DNA of 43,336 nt from an uncultured Lachnospiraceae bacterium (GCA_902790935.1 CADATP010000013.1:1-43336), one strand, 5' to 3'; positions 9,391-17,321 are shown, numbered from the stretch's first letter. Notes: a model not told the origin generated them from the sequence alone. Program-made: numbers and translations.

Positions 9391-10095
9391 TTACTCAATA
9401 CCGATGATGGCTGTAACCGATTTAGATGGAGACATCATAAGGGAAGCATTTAAGGTAATACCAAGACGTCTTTCGGCGTCTACAAGTTTAAGAAGTTGGG
9501 GCTGAACCGTGATCGGAAGGTCACCGTATCCCGGAGAATATCTCGGATGCGCTTTCAGCCCTGCTTTTTTTGCCTCTTCTTTGACGAGTTCGTTAAAAGC
9601 ATCAACCATTGATTCAACTCTCTCAGCCCCTATTCCCTGTAAAAGGATTCCGGTAGCGGGACTCGTTCTTTCGTACCTTCTTATAAGTCTGTCGATCCCC
9701 GCCCCTATAGTTGCGGCAAAGATTATAACTCCCTTACAGTTTTCAAGATTTCTTTTAAGATCGGAAGAATGCTGTTCAAAAGGCAGAACAGGATAACCGT
9801 CGGCATCTCGATCTATTTTTGCGCAAACGTAGGAAATCCTGAATGTCAGCTGACCTTTTGTTAGAACTATAACATCCTCAAGTTTCTTTGAAAGCTCTTC
9901 ATCGGAAGGTATTTCCATAAAGGATTCGTCTTCCTTCCCCTTTCCCTTTGCCCGCAGGACTGCTGCCGGAAATCCGGCATACCTTAGGATCTCTCCTCTA
10001 TTTAACTTAGGCTCTTCGGGCTCTAAGTGGATAGGGGTAAAAGCGCCTTCTTTTCTATCTATTCCATTCTTTAAATCTTCAAGAAATTCTTTCAT
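9391..10095 (-). CDS. Stand-alone methionine synthase reactivation (AdoMet-binding) domain protein
   Basis: The 234-residue sequence matches the MetH activation-domain fold. It has a central ATIGAGIDRLIRRYE segment, a GAERVESMVDAF helix, the SAM-binding RYSPGYGDLPI motif (family pattern RxSxGYxxxP) near residue 182 and a C-terminal MSPSKSVTAIIGIE. In E. coli this domain is fused to MetH and uses AdoMet plus an electron donor to remethylate inactive cob(II)alamin. Here it is a separate polypeptide, as in many Clostridia. It lies 35 bases downstream of metF on the same strand and probably shares its transcript. The metH it would serve is on the other side of the divergent zinc-ribbon gene. Confidence 0.88.
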   Translation of the reverse strand: MKEFLEDLKNGIDRKEGAFTPIHLEPEEPKLNRGEILRYAGFPAAVLRAKGKGKEDESFMEIPSDEELSKKLEDVIVLTKGQLTFRISYVCAKIDRDADGYPVLPFEQHSSDLKRNLENCKGVIIFAATIGAGIDRLIRRYERTSPATGILLQGIGAERVESMVDAFNELVKEEAKKAGLKAHPRYSPGYGDLPITVQPQLLKLVDAERRLGITLNASLMMSPSKSVTAIIGIE

Positions 10096-10130
10096 TATCA
10101 GTCTCTTACAAAAACAAATACCGGGCAGGA

Positions 10131-11021
10131 TTATCTTCCAAAGTCTTTGCCCAAAATACTTGAAAGGTTATCCATAATAGCCTTTGCCACGTCAGGTTTA
10201 TTCATAGAATATACGTGCACATTGGTTATTCCGTTGGCGTAAAGATCGATTATCTGATCGGTTGCGTAAGCGATACCTGCCTGCTTCATAGCGTCGGGAT
10301 CGCTTCCGAAATAATCCACAAGACTCTTAAACCTCTGGGGCATAAATGAGCCTGAAAGTTTTATCGCTCTCTCAACCTGCTTTGCATTGGTAATGGGCAT
10401 GATCCCGGGAAGTACAGGGCACTCTACTCCCGCCTCGCGTAGTTTATATAAAAAGCTGAAGAAAAGATTATTGTCAAAAACCATCTGTGTCGTGAGGAAA
10501 TCCGCTCCCGCCTCTACCTTTTCTTTAAGGTGAAGAATATCTTCCTTTTGGTTAGGGCTGTCGGGATGCACCTCCGGATAGCAGGCTGCGCCTATGCAAA
10601 AATCCGAATCACTCTCCTTTAGTTCTCTAACAAGCTCTACAGCATGGCGATAGTCCCAGGTAGCGGGATCGGTACCTTCAAGCTCCGGCGTAAGATCTCC
10701 CCGAAGAGCCATAACGTTTTTGATCCCCGCTGCCTTCATATCCTCGATGCGCGCTTTTACTGTCTCGCGTGATGATGAAACGCAGGTTAAATGCGCAAGG
10801 GTAGGCACGCCGTATTTCTCGCTGATATTTCTGGCGATATCTAAGGTGTACTTGCTTGTTCCCCCGCCCGCTCCGTATGTAACGCTCATAAACGCGGGAC
10901 CACAGGCGGCAATCTCTTCGGTAGCGGTCTTTACGCTTTCAAAACCACTCTCCTTCTTAGGCGGAAAAACCTCAAAAGAAAGAGACATATTCTTTTTATT
11001 AAGGATATCAATAATCTTCAT
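10131..11021 (-). CDS. metF: Methylenetetrahydrofolate reductase
   Basis: The 296-residue length is normal for bacterial MetF, an FAD-containing TIM barrel that makes 5-methyl-THF for methionine synthase. Visible motifs are SFEVFPPKKESG near residue 15 with the conserved glutamate, FMSVTYGAGG, LAHLTCV, NVMALRGD, GAACYPEVHP, AGADFLTTQMVFDN, and PVLPGIMPIT. The start is set by AGTAGGGAGTAGGA just before the ATG. It heads a unit with the activation-domain gene, and together with metH these complete the B12-dependent methionine route. The 100-base upstream region has AT-rich promoter-like DNA but no recognisable riboswitch. Confidence 0.95.
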   Translation of the reverse strand: MKIIDILNKKNMSLSFEVFPPKKESGFESVKTATEEIAACGPAFMSVTYGAGGGTSKYTLDIARNISEKYGVPTLAHLTCVSSSRETVKARIEDMKAAGIKNVMALRGDLTPELEGTDPATWDYRHAVELVRELKESDSDFCIGAACYPEVHPDSPNQKEDILHLKEKVEAGADFLTTQMVFDNNLFFSFLYKLREAGVECPVLPGIMPITNAKQVERAIKLSGSFMPQRFKSLVDYFGSDPDAMKQAGIAYATDQIIDLYANGITNVHVYSMNKPDVAKAIMDNLSSILGKDFGR

Positions 11022-11116
11022 TCCTACTCCCTACTCATTCTTCCCATAGATAATATCTCTGTTATAGTTTTTACCTATAGCGAATTATACATAATAATTA
11101 TAACATTTCATATACT

Positions 11117-11150
11117 AAAAAAGTACCTGTATGACGGGTACAGGTACTTT
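11117..11150 (-). terminator. Rho-independent terminator of rpsT
   Basis: On the minus strand a stem of AAAGTACCTGTA and TACAGGTACTTT with a short loop is followed by six T residues (11122-11117). It lies 21 bases past the rpsT stop. Confidence 0.9.
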
Positions 11151-11171
11151 CAGTAATCTATAATTTTAAGA

Positions 11172-11435
11172 TTAAGCCATAGCGTTAACAGCCTTGCTGA
11201 TGCGGGAAACCTTGCGGGCAACGTTGTTCTTGTGATAAACGCCCTTGGTACCTGCCATCTCGATTGTCTTGGTGGCTGCAACAAGCTCAGCCTGAGCTGC
11301 CTTCTTGTCACCGCTCTCGATTGCTGCATAAACTTTCTTTATAGCGGTCTTAACCTCTGAACGCTCTGCCTTGTTCTTATCAGCATTGCGACGGCTAACG
11401 AGAATTCTCTTCTTTGCAGATTTGATGTTTGCCAT
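11172..11435 (-). CDS. rpsT: 30S ribosomal protein S20
   Basis: The 87-residue basic protein starts MANIKSAKKRILVSRRNADK, as S20 proteins do, and keeps the family core (EVKTAIKKVYAAI) and the HKNNVARKVSRISKAV tail. S20 binds 16S rRNA early in 30S assembly. The frame can be extended upstream to 11591, but the AAAGGAGGTG at the correct distance before 11435 and the conserved N-terminus decide the start. It is monocistronic, with a promoter at 11563-11591 and a terminator at 11117-11150. The ~120-base leader between promoter and gene contains small stems (CCTC/GAGG and GGAA/TTCC), which could be a site of autoregulation; this is inference only. Confidence 0.97.
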   Translation of the reverse strand: MANIKSAKKRILVSRRNADKNKAERSEVKTAIKKVYAAIESGDKKAAQAELVAATKTIEMAGTKGVYHKNNVARKVSRISKAVNAMA

Positions 11436-11562
11436 TTGATACACCTCCTTTGATTTTATAGGATGATGCTTCGGAAACCAGTTCACCTTCCCCAAGATCT
11501 TAAATCCTCTAAAAGCTTGAGGAAAGCGAACTTGACACGGGAGCTTCCACGCACACTCCAAT

Positions 11563-11591
11563 AATTTAACGCTTCGCAAGAAAATTGTCAA
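11563..11591 (-). promoter_or_regulatory. Strong promoter of rpsT
   Basis: On the minus strand there is a consensus TTGACA (11591-11586), a 17-base spacer and TAAATT (11568-11563). It is among the best -35 boxes in the window, in keeping with a ribosomal protein gene. Confidence 0.85.
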
Positions 11592-11638
11592 TATCTAAAA
11601 GCGTATTTTTTTATCCAATAATGATATTTTAGGGAAAC

Positions 11639-12187
11639 TTACCTGTAGATTATTCCCGTAGCTACGTCATCTACCTTATCCTTGCTTACAAATTGCTCCG
11701 CTATCTTTAATGCAAACTCGATGGATACGCCCATTCCTCTTCCGGTGATAACATTATCTGATTTTTCAACAGGATTCTGTGAAACGACTGCCCCGAGAAG
11801 ATGTCCTTCAAAAGAGGGATAGCTGCAGGCAATCCGTCCGTTTAAGATATCTCTGTGTCCTAAGATACTGGGAGCAGCGCAGATCGCCGCAATAAGCTTA
11901 TCGGACTTGTAAAACTCATCAATCTTTTCCATAAGGGGCTCGCAGGCTTCAAGATTCTGAGTTCCTTTAAGTCCACCGGGAAGAACGATCATATCGATAT
12001 TTCCGAAATCTGTATTTTTAAAGGTATCATCTGCAATAACGGGAATCTTGTGGGATCCCATAACACATTTATCATCTGTGATTGATACCGTAACAACCTC
12101 GATACCGCATCTTCTGCAGATGTCAACAACGGTAAGTCCCTCAATCTCTTCAAAACCTTCTGCCAGCATAACCGCGATCTTAGCCAT
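11639..12187 (-). CDS. DJ-1/PfpI superfamily protein (YajL/ThiJ-like)
   Basis: The 182-residue single-domain protein has the DJ-1 layout: AVMLAEGFEEIE with the conserved glutamate near residue 14, LPGGLKGTQNL, the nucleophile elbow AAICAAPSILG with the reactive cysteine near residue 103, and ITGRGMGVSIEFAL near the C-terminus. Family members act as glyoxalase/deglycase-like or oxidative-stress proteins, and the exact activity cannot be read here. A TTG four codons upstream could be used, but GGAG at a good distance before the ATG at 12187 supports the shorter form. It is on the opposite strand to the CYTH gene, with a 115-base AT-rich divergent gap between them. Confidence 0.9.
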   Translation of the reverse strand: MAKIAVMLAEGFEEIEGLTVVDICRRCGIEVVTVSITDDKCVMGSHKIPVIADDTFKNTDFGNIDMIVLPGGLKGTQNLEACEPLMEKIDEFYKSDKLIAAICAAPSILGHRDILNGRIACSYPSFEGHLLGAVVSQNPVEKSDNVITGRGMGVSIEFALKIAEQFVSKDKVDDVATGIIYR

Positions 12188-12302
12188 TTTTGTCTCCAAT
12201 CTTTAGAAATACTTAATTTTCTATGACTTTTATTTTCTATAAATATAGTTTATACTATTTTAGTACGATAAAGTACAGAATATTTTTTGGACGGAGCGTC
12301 AG

Positions 12303-12812
12303 ATGGAAATCGAACGTAAATTTTTAATTAAGAAAATCCCTGCCGATCTTGAGTCTTATCCTTCAAAGCGTATTGAACAGGCATACCTTAATATTTCTCC
12401 GGTTGTAAGAATCCGTCGTGAGGACGACGATTATTATATGACATACAAAGGCTCCGGGATGCTGGCCCGTGAGGAAATGAATCTTCCTCTTACCAAAGAT
12501 GCTTACTATCATCTCCTCTTAAAGGCCGACGGAAACGTTATCTGTAAGAGACGTTATATTATTCCCCTTGAGCATCCTAAGGTTGTCGAGGGAGCCCCAA
12601 AGCCCCCCGACGGTTACTCTCTTATCATCGAGCTCGATGTATTTGACGAGCCCTTTGCCCCCCTAGTTATGGCAGAGGTTGAGTTCGGAAGCAAGGAAGC
12701 TGCCGATGTGTTTCTCCCTCCCGACTGGTTCGGAGACGAAGTTACCTACATCAAAGAATTCCACAACTCAAACATGGCAATGGCCGATGTCTACAAGGAC
12801 GATCCGGAATAG
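12303..12812 (+). CDS. CYTH-domain protein, probable triphosphate tunnel metalloenzyme
   Basis: The 169-residue protein opens with MEIERKFLI, the ExExK signature of the CYTH superfamily. It continues with alternating charged strands that line the tunnel: VVRIRRE, YYMTYKG, CKRRYIIPL, LIIELDVF and MAEVEFGS. Short bacterial CYTH proteins of this kind hydrolyse inorganic triphosphate or related triphosphates with a divalent metal. It starts after GGACGGAG and ends 22 bases before a strong terminator, so it is monocistronic. The upstream gap contains AT-rich repeats (ATAGT/ACTAT) but no confident -35 box. Confidence 0.9.
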   Translation: MEIERKFLIKKIPADLESYPSKRIEQAYLNISPVVRIRREDDDYYMTYKGSGMLAREEMNLPLTKDAYYHLLLKADGNVICKRRYIIPLEHPKVVEGAPKPPDGYSLIIELDVFDEPFAPLVMAEVEFGSKEAADVFLPPDWFGDEVTYIKEFHNSNMAMADVYKDDPE

Positions 12813-12834
12813 ATCTGTATAAAACAATTTGATT

Positions 12835-12864
12835 GAGCCTCCCGTTTGGGGAGGCTCGTTTTTT
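12835..12864 (+). terminator. Rho-independent terminator of the CYTH gene
   Basis: Nine-base arms GAGCCTCCC and GGGAGGCTC enclose a 5-base loop and are followed by a T run (12859-12864). Confidence 0.92.
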
Positions 12865-12921
12865 CTTATAGTTTTATTTGGAAAGTTCTTCAAACTTTCG
12901 TGGAATTACTATGCGAGATTC

Positions 12922-14436
12922 TCACGCCTTTTCGGGCTTTTCAGGTTTCTTCGGAAGTCTTCCGTAAGTCTTTGCATATCCCCTGATGTATTTGGCAAGA
13001 GTTTCGTTTAACTCTTTTTCATCTATTCTCCATCTCCAGTTGATACCGAGAGTGGAGGGCGCATTTATTCTGGCTTCATTTCCCAGGAACATGTAATCCT
13101 GGATGGGGATCACGCAGGTCTCCGCCGCTGTCTGGTGTGCCGCACGGAGATATCCTTCGGGGAGCTGCTTTCTCTTCTTTACATTAAGATACTTCTTTGC
13201 AAACTTCACATCCTCTTTCCCCATCTGATCGATCCACGCCTTCAGGGTGAAGTTATCATGAGTTCCGGTATAAACAACATAGTTTTTGTCACAATAATGA
13301 GGAAGATGCTCACTGTCCCCGCCCGCATCAAACGCAAATTGAAGGATCTTCATTCCGGGATATCCGCATCTTTTTATGAGATTTCTTACGCTGTCCGTGA
13401 TGAATCCCAGATCCTCAGCGATGATCCTTCCGGTTCCAAACTCTTTATTGATCGCCGCAAAGAGACTGTATCCGGGACCCTTCAGCCATTTTCCGCCCAC
13501 AGCTGTTTTATCACCGTAGGGAACAGCCCAGTACTCATCGAATCCTCTGAAGTGATCGATACGAACGACATCATAGAGTTCAAAGCACTTCTTCATGCGG
13601 TTAAGCCACCACTTGTATCCGGTCTTTTTATGTTCAGGCCATTTGTAAAGAGGGTTGCCCCAGAGCTGTCCGTCTGCGGTAAAGCAATCGGGAGGACATC
13701 CCGCAACCTTGGTGGGGAATCCCTTGGCATCAAGTTCGAAAAGTTCAGGATTTGCCCAGGTATCCGCACTGTCAAACGCAACATAAATGGGAATATCTCC
13801 GATGATCTCTATACCCTTTTTATTTGCATATTTCTTTAGCTTCTCCCACTGGGTGGCAAAGAGGAACTGCTGGAACTTGTAGCATTCGATCTCATCAGCC
13901 AGTTTCTTTTCGTAAGTAGCGATGGCTTTTTTGTCACGTCTTCTGATGGGCTCATCCCACTCCATGAAATTCACACCGCCGAAGGAATCCTTTACCGCCA
14001 TATAAAGGGCGTAATCCTCAAGCCAGTAGGAATTATTCTTTACAAACTTTTTGTATTTTGATGAAGCGATAATTCCCTTTTTCTTCGCAGCATCATATGC
14101 TTTACGATAAAGCTTAAAACGTCCGAAATAGAGCTTTTCGTAATCTATATCAAAAGGATTGTCTCCGAAGTTTACGGCGTCACACTGCGCCTTTGTCAGA
14201 AGTCCCTCCTCTATAAGGGTCTCAAGATCGATAAAATAAGGATTTCCGGCAAAGGATGAAAAAGACTGATAAGGGCTGTCGCCGTAGCCGGTAGGTCCAA
14301 GGGGGAGAATCTGCCAGATGGACTGGCCTGCCTCCTTTAGAAAATCAACAAAAGCGAAGGCCTCTTTGCCGAGAGTACCGATTCCGTAAGCCCCGGGAAG
14401 GGAAAATACGGGGAATAAAATACCTGCTTTTCTCAT
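12922..14436 (-). CDS. malQ: 4-alpha-glucanotransferase (amylomaltase, GH77)
   Basis: The 504-residue protein begins RKAGILFPVFSLPGAYGIGT, the standard GH77 opening, and has LPLGPTGYGDSPYQSFS. The catalytic aspartate is in VVRIDHFRGF near residue 293, the acid/base glutamate in IIAEDLGF near 340, and the third carboxylate in YTGTHDNFT near 394. These positions match the crystallised Thermus enzyme closely. It moves maltosyl or longer units between alpha-1,4-glucans and is used for glycogen and maltodextrin metabolism. It has its own promoter and an upstream operator of the LacI/CcpA type (14579-14590). A Lys/Glu/Pro tail (KKPEKPEKA) ends the protein. Confidence 0.97.
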   Translation of the reverse strand: MRKAGILFPVFSLPGAYGIGTLGKEAFAFVDFLKEAGQSIWQILPLGPTGYGDSPYQSFSSFAGNPYFIDLETLIEEGLLTKAQCDAVNFGDNPFDIDYEKLYFGRFKLYRKAYDAAKKKGIIASSKYKKFVKNNSYWLEDYALYMAVKDSFGGVNFMEWDEPIRRRDKKAIATYEKKLADEIECYKFQQFLFATQWEKLKKYANKKGIEIIGDIPIYVAFDSADTWANPELFELDAKGFPTKVAGCPPDCFTADGQLWGNPLYKWPEHKKTGYKWWLNRMKKCFELYDVVRIDHFRGFDEYWAVPYGDKTAVGGKWLKGPGYSLFAAINKEFGTGRIIAEDLGFITDSVRNLIKRCGYPGMKILQFAFDAGGDSEHLPHYCDKNYVVYTGTHDNFTLKAWIDQMGKEDVKFAKKYLNVKKRKQLPEGYLRAAHQTAAETCVIPIQDYMFLGNEARINAPSTLGINWRWRIDEKELNETLAKYIRGYAKTYGRLPKKPEKPEKA

Positions 14437-14540
14437 AGAATAATCCTCTTGTCTGGTGAATGATTTAAATCAGTTGCGCCCGGTTTCCTACCTCTCTGCG
14501 GAAACCGTTTTTACAGATGTAAAAAACTCTGCATAATTGT

Positions 14541-14569
14541 AATATACTATGGTTCTGTGAAAGTTTCAA
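14541..14569 (-). promoter_or_regulatory. Promoter of malQ
   Basis: On the minus strand TTGAAA (14569-14564), a 17-base spacer and TATATT (14546-14541) give a leader of about 98 bases. That leader contains an 8-bp hairpin, CGGTTTCC/GGAAACCG (about 14489-14516), of unknown role. Confidence 0.75.
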
Positions 14570-14578
14570 TATATTTTT

Positions 14579-14590
14579 GAAAACGTTTTC
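14579..14590 (-). promoter_or_regulatory. LacI/CcpA-family operator upstream of malQ
   Basis: The perfect 12-bp palindrome GAAAACGTTTTC has the central CG typical of LacI-family and cre sites. It sits 9 bases upstream of the malQ -35 box, a position that fits either activation or repression by a sugar-responsive regulator. Confidence 0.7.
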
Positions 14591-14603
14591 CCGCCTATTC
14601 CCG

Positions 14604-15752
14604 TCAATTTTGGTTTTTTTCCGAGTACTCACCATACTCACATCCAAGATGGCTTACGCTGATATCGTCGATGAGCTTAAGGCTTCCGTCAAAACTCTTT
14701 TTGTAAAGTAGTATCCTGCCCTCTCCGGTTCCGCCGTTCCAAAGTCTGTTGTGACGCTTTTGTCCGTCGGGAGACTCGTAATTAACAAGGAGCATCTCCT
14801 TCTTTTTACATCTGAAACGTGTTCTTATCATTGAGTCGGCATTATCCATATTTACATGCCAGATAATCTCGTCATCCGTCTCCTCGCACTTAAAACGTGT
14901 TCGCGGAAGAGTCCAAAGCTTTGAGAAATTGTATTCAAACTCTCTTCCTTCGTAGTAAAGGGCTCCGAGAAGTTTTCTGTCAAATTCAAATCCGAAGGCT
15001 TTCGGTCTTCCTCCGCCTATATCAAAAACGCTGTTTTTAAGCTGTTTGCCCGTGATATTGCTTGTAAGGCAGTTCGAGGAAAGCCATACCCAGGGACTTG
15101 TAAAATTCTCGCCCCAGTTTTTGTCCGCATATCCGTAGCAGGTATCTTCCGAAACATTATACTTTACGCCATTGTAATATACATATCCGCTGTAGAGCGT
15201 CTTCATCCCTTCGGCATGCCAATACATCTCAAAAGCCTTTAAATTTCTAAATGTTTTTCCGGCACCGTATCCGACATTGAAAGCGATCTTTTTGTTTATA
15301 TTAAGCTTCCAGGTCATCTCACCGCTTTCGCACATATACTCGGGATGGGCCTCCGCCTCCTCGTCAAAAACGCTTACGCTGCCGCGAAGCTCGGTTTCCG
15401 ACAGGTAGCAGTCGTCAGCCTCTATACAAAAGGGCGCTTTTTTACGGATATCAACCTTATCCCATCCGAAGAATCTGTGTATCTGGCAGGCGTCTTCACC
15501 CCAGCAGCCCGCCTTTATCATAAGATATGACGGTCTTATGCCGAACTTTTTATTCTCCGGCAGCTGGCCAAGTACCGGCTTATCCTCTCCAAGCTCCGGA
15601 TTACAGGTGAAAAACTCAATAAAGAAAGCTTTCTCCTCTCCGGTCTTTTCACTGATTCCCGTAAAGGAATGCCACCACCAGTCGTATCCTTCCTCGGCGA
15701 AAATGCCGTCGAGCATAAATTCATCTCTTGTAATATCGTGAATATTAAACAT
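14604..15752 (-). CDS. Tocopherol cyclase-like (lipocalin-type) protein
   Basis: The 382-residue protein resembles the tocopherol cyclase/CrtC-like family. It has an N-terminal DWWWHSFTG strand, GSVSVFD, a conserved W in MTWKLNI, EMYWHAEG, the hallmark GYADKNWGENFTSPWVWLSS near residue 210, and a C-terminal hydrophobic barrel. Members in gut Firmicutes lack a tocopherol pathway, so cyclase activity is not expected, and a lipid or hydrophobic-ligand role is a guess. No signal peptide is seen. It lies head-to-tail with malQ, but malQ has its own promoter just past this stop. The upstream neighbour is the divergent tRNA-Leu. Confidence 0.75.
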   Translation of the reverse strand: MFNIHDITRDEFMLDGIFAEEGYDWWWHSFTGISEKTGEEKAFFIEFFTCNPELGEDKPVLGQLPENKKFGIRPSYLMIKAGCWGEDACQIHRFFGWDKVDIRKKAPFCIEADDCYLSETELRGSVSVFDEEAEAHPEYMCESGEMTWKLNINKKIAFNVGYGAGKTFRNLKAFEMYWHAEGMKTLYSGYVYYNGVKYNVSEDTCYGYADKNWGENFTSPWVWLSSNCLTSNITGKQLKNSVFDIGGGRPKAFGFEFDRKLLGALYYEGREFEYNFSKLWTLPRTRFKCEETDDEIIWHVNMDNADSMIRTRFRCKKKEMLLVNYESPDGQKRHNRLWNGGTGEGRILLYKKSFDGSLKLIDDISVSHLGCEYGEYSEKNQN

Positions 15753-15857
15753 AGAAATTCCTCTTTGATAGCCGCGCCGGGCGCTGCCGGTTTTGGCCGT
15801 TTATCTTACAGCAGGTTATAAATTAATTGTACCCCGCTGAAAGATTTTGTCAAATGA

Positions 15858-15886
15858 TTGACTAAAAGTCTAAAATGCTGTAAAAT
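15858..15886 (+). promoter_or_regulatory. Promoter of tRNA-Leu
   Basis: TTGACT (15858-15863), a 17-base spacer and TAAAAT (15881-15886) lie 11 bases before the tRNA 5' end. Confidence 0.85.
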
Positions 15887-15897
15887 AGCCATGTTTT

Positions 15898-15977
15898 GCG
15901 GATGTGATGGAATTGGTAGACATGCAAGATTTAGGTTCTTGTGCGTAAGCGTGTGGGTTCGAGTCCCTTCATCCGCA
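15898..15977 (+). tRNA. tRNA-Leu (anticodon UAG)
   Basis: The cloverleaf closes with acceptor GCGGATG/CATCCGC plus discriminator A, anticodon stem CAAGA/TCTTG around loop TTTAGGT (anticodon UAG), a long class II variable arm (GCGTAAGCGTG) and T-arm GGGTTCGAGTCCC. CCA is not encoded. Its 3' 20 bases serve as the attachment core of an integrated island, so the gene is restored after insertion while its original terminator has been displaced to 24646-24677. Confidence 0.97.
15958..15977 (+). repeat. att core, left copy (tRNA-Leu 3' end)
   Basis: The 20-base sequence from TTCGAG to CCGCA, covering the T-loop to discriminator of tRNA-Leu, recurs exactly at 24615-24634 in direct orientation. Flanking bases differ on both sides, which defines the core. 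Confidence 0.92.
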
Positions 15978-16008
15978 CTTCTATTGCCCGAGAAATGGGC
16001 ATCCGAGA

Positions 16009-16026
16009 TGGTACAAATGTGGTACA
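16009..16026 (+). repeat. Integrase arm-type direct repeats, left end
   Basis: Two TGGTACA heptamers are separated by 4 bases (TGGTACA-AATG-TGGTACA), an 11-base period of about one helical turn, and begin 31 bases from the att core. The same arrangement occurs at the other end (24537-24554). Confidence 0.7.
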
Positions 16027-16057
16027 GCCCTTGCTGTTACCGCATTTGTATTTTTTT
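16012..16057 (+). terminator. Island-borne terminator behind tRNA-Leu, overlapping the int stop
   Basis: A long imperfect stem (TACAAATG-GGTA-CAG against CTG-TTACC-GCATTTGTA) is followed by seven T residues (16051-16057) on the plus strand. It replaces the tRNA terminator moved away by the insertion. Its 5' arm contains the TGGTACA repeats and its T run overlaps the integrase stop codon. Confidence 0.75.
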
Positions 16058-17300
16058 ACCCAAACATCCTGTTCCAAGTATCAGGCTCGATCTTCTTACC
16101 GAGTTTTTCCGGTCTCTTATAGTGATTCGTCGTAGCAGGATCGGCATGACCCGCTGTGTATTGAATCACATAGTCCGGCAGGTTTGAATCATACATTGCG
16201 GTAACCGCCCAGAATCTGATCTTATGAGAAGATAGATAACCTACTCCCGCCTGCTCACAGATATGTTTGAGTTTTCTGTTGACCATATTGGTCTGTAAAG
16301 GATGACCGTTTGATACAAAGACATATTCGCTAAAAGCGGTTTCCTTGCGCTGTTCCTTTAGAAAGGATATCGCAAGTTCAGACAGATTCTGATATCTGTT
16401 GCATTTCTTCTTTCTGCCTTTGGTACGGTCGACGCATTTTTCCTTGTATACGCCATCTTCCTTTATCTGGATCATTGAACGATGAATAAATACCCTTTTG
16501 TTCTCAAAATCAACATCAGACCACTTTAAAGCCTTCATTTCCCCTACTCTTACACACAGGCAGAACATCAGCCCAATACATCTGGAATAGACATCATTAC
16601 GGCTAATACAGACCTTTAAGACCTCATTCCTTTCCTCATCACTGTAAACCTTGTCCTCATTATCCGTTTCCTTACAGCTAAGGTCCAGGGTTCTGATATC
16701 ATGAGTATTGATCACTGGCAGATTCTTATCACGGGCATAATCAAAAATGTGGTTTATAAGCGTTTTGACATTATTGAGATTCTTCCGTGTAATAGTCTGA
16801 TTTGCAGTAATACCGGCGTAATAGCTCTTTATCTCCTGATAGGTAATCTTTGTAATATCCTTGTTCTCAAGTTCTGAACCGGCAAGATGTTTACGATAAT
16901 CACTCTCGTAATGTCTTTTACTTCCAACAGATCTGTGCCCCTGCTCTATCAGAATGTCGTATTCTTTAAGCCATTGAGGATACAAAGTCTTTATCGTATT
17001 CCTCCTACGAGTATTGAGTGGCGTTTTATGAAAGTAATATTCATAAAGAGCGATCAACAGCTCAAGCTTTGTCTTTTTAATAACCTGTGGGTTATGAGTC
17101 TTAAACCGTCCGTCTGCAGTCTGACATATTTTGTTTTTATGTACTCCCTTCAGTTTTTTCTCTATTTGGGTTTCTAAATCTCTACGCATATCGTTCACTG
17201 CGTGGCTATTTAGATAGATTTTATCATATCCGAGAGCACTTTGGTATCTGAGTATTAAATTGTCAATATCTCCGCAGTAAAGTCCCTCGGATTCATTCAT
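16056..17300 (-). CDS. int: Tyrosine recombinase (phage-type integrase)
   Basis: The 414-residue protein has an N-terminal arm-binding region, a SAM-like core-binding domain (about residues 110-200) and a C-terminal catalytic domain. Catalytic residues visible are Arg in CVRVGEMKALKW near 249, His and Arg in SHKIRFW near 358-361, His in GHADPATTNHY near 384 and the nucleophile Tyr near 393. A GGAGG nine bases before the ATG at 17300 decides the start; the in-frame ATG at 17309 touches the same Shine-Dalgarno and would be too close. The stop lies about 80 bases from the att core. The 158-frame neighbour ends 21 bases upstream, so the two are probably co-transcribed. Confidence 0.95.
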   Translation of the reverse strand: MNESEGLYCGDIDNLILRYQSALGYDKIYLNSHAVNDMRRDLETQIEKKLKGVHKNKICQTADGRFKTHNPQVIKKTKLELLIALYEYYFHKTPLNTRRRNTIKTLYPQWLKEYDILIEQGHRSVGSKRHYESDYRKHLAGSELENKDITKITYQEIKSYYAGITANQTITRKNLNNVKTLINHIFDYARDKNLPVINTHDIRTLDLSCKETDNEDKVYSDEERNEVLKVCISRNDVYSRCIGLMFCLCVRVGEMKALKWSDVDFENKRVFIHRSMIQIKEDGVYKEKCVDRTKGRKKKCNRYQNLSELAISFLKEQRKETAFSEYVFVSNGHPLQTNMVNRKLKHICEQAGVGYLSSHKIRFWAVTAMYDSNLPDYVIQYTAGHADPATTNHYKRPEKLGKKIEPDTWNRMFG

Positions 17301-17321
17301 AGCGCTCATCCTCCGGATAGT

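Noticed and set aside
11022-11116. SAM or cobalamin riboswitch before metF or metH
   Set aside because: The metF upstream gap is under 100 bases with no conserved core, and the metH leader is only about 20 bases from its predicted start.
11436-11591. N-terminally extended S20 of 139 residues
   Set aside because: The conserved MANIKSAKKR start has a perfect AAAGGAGGTG, and the promoter overlaps the proposed extension.
12881-12899. Terminator of malQ (GAAAGTT/AACTTTC hairpin)
   Set aside because: The stem is short and no T run follows on the minus strand, so it was not listed as a terminator.
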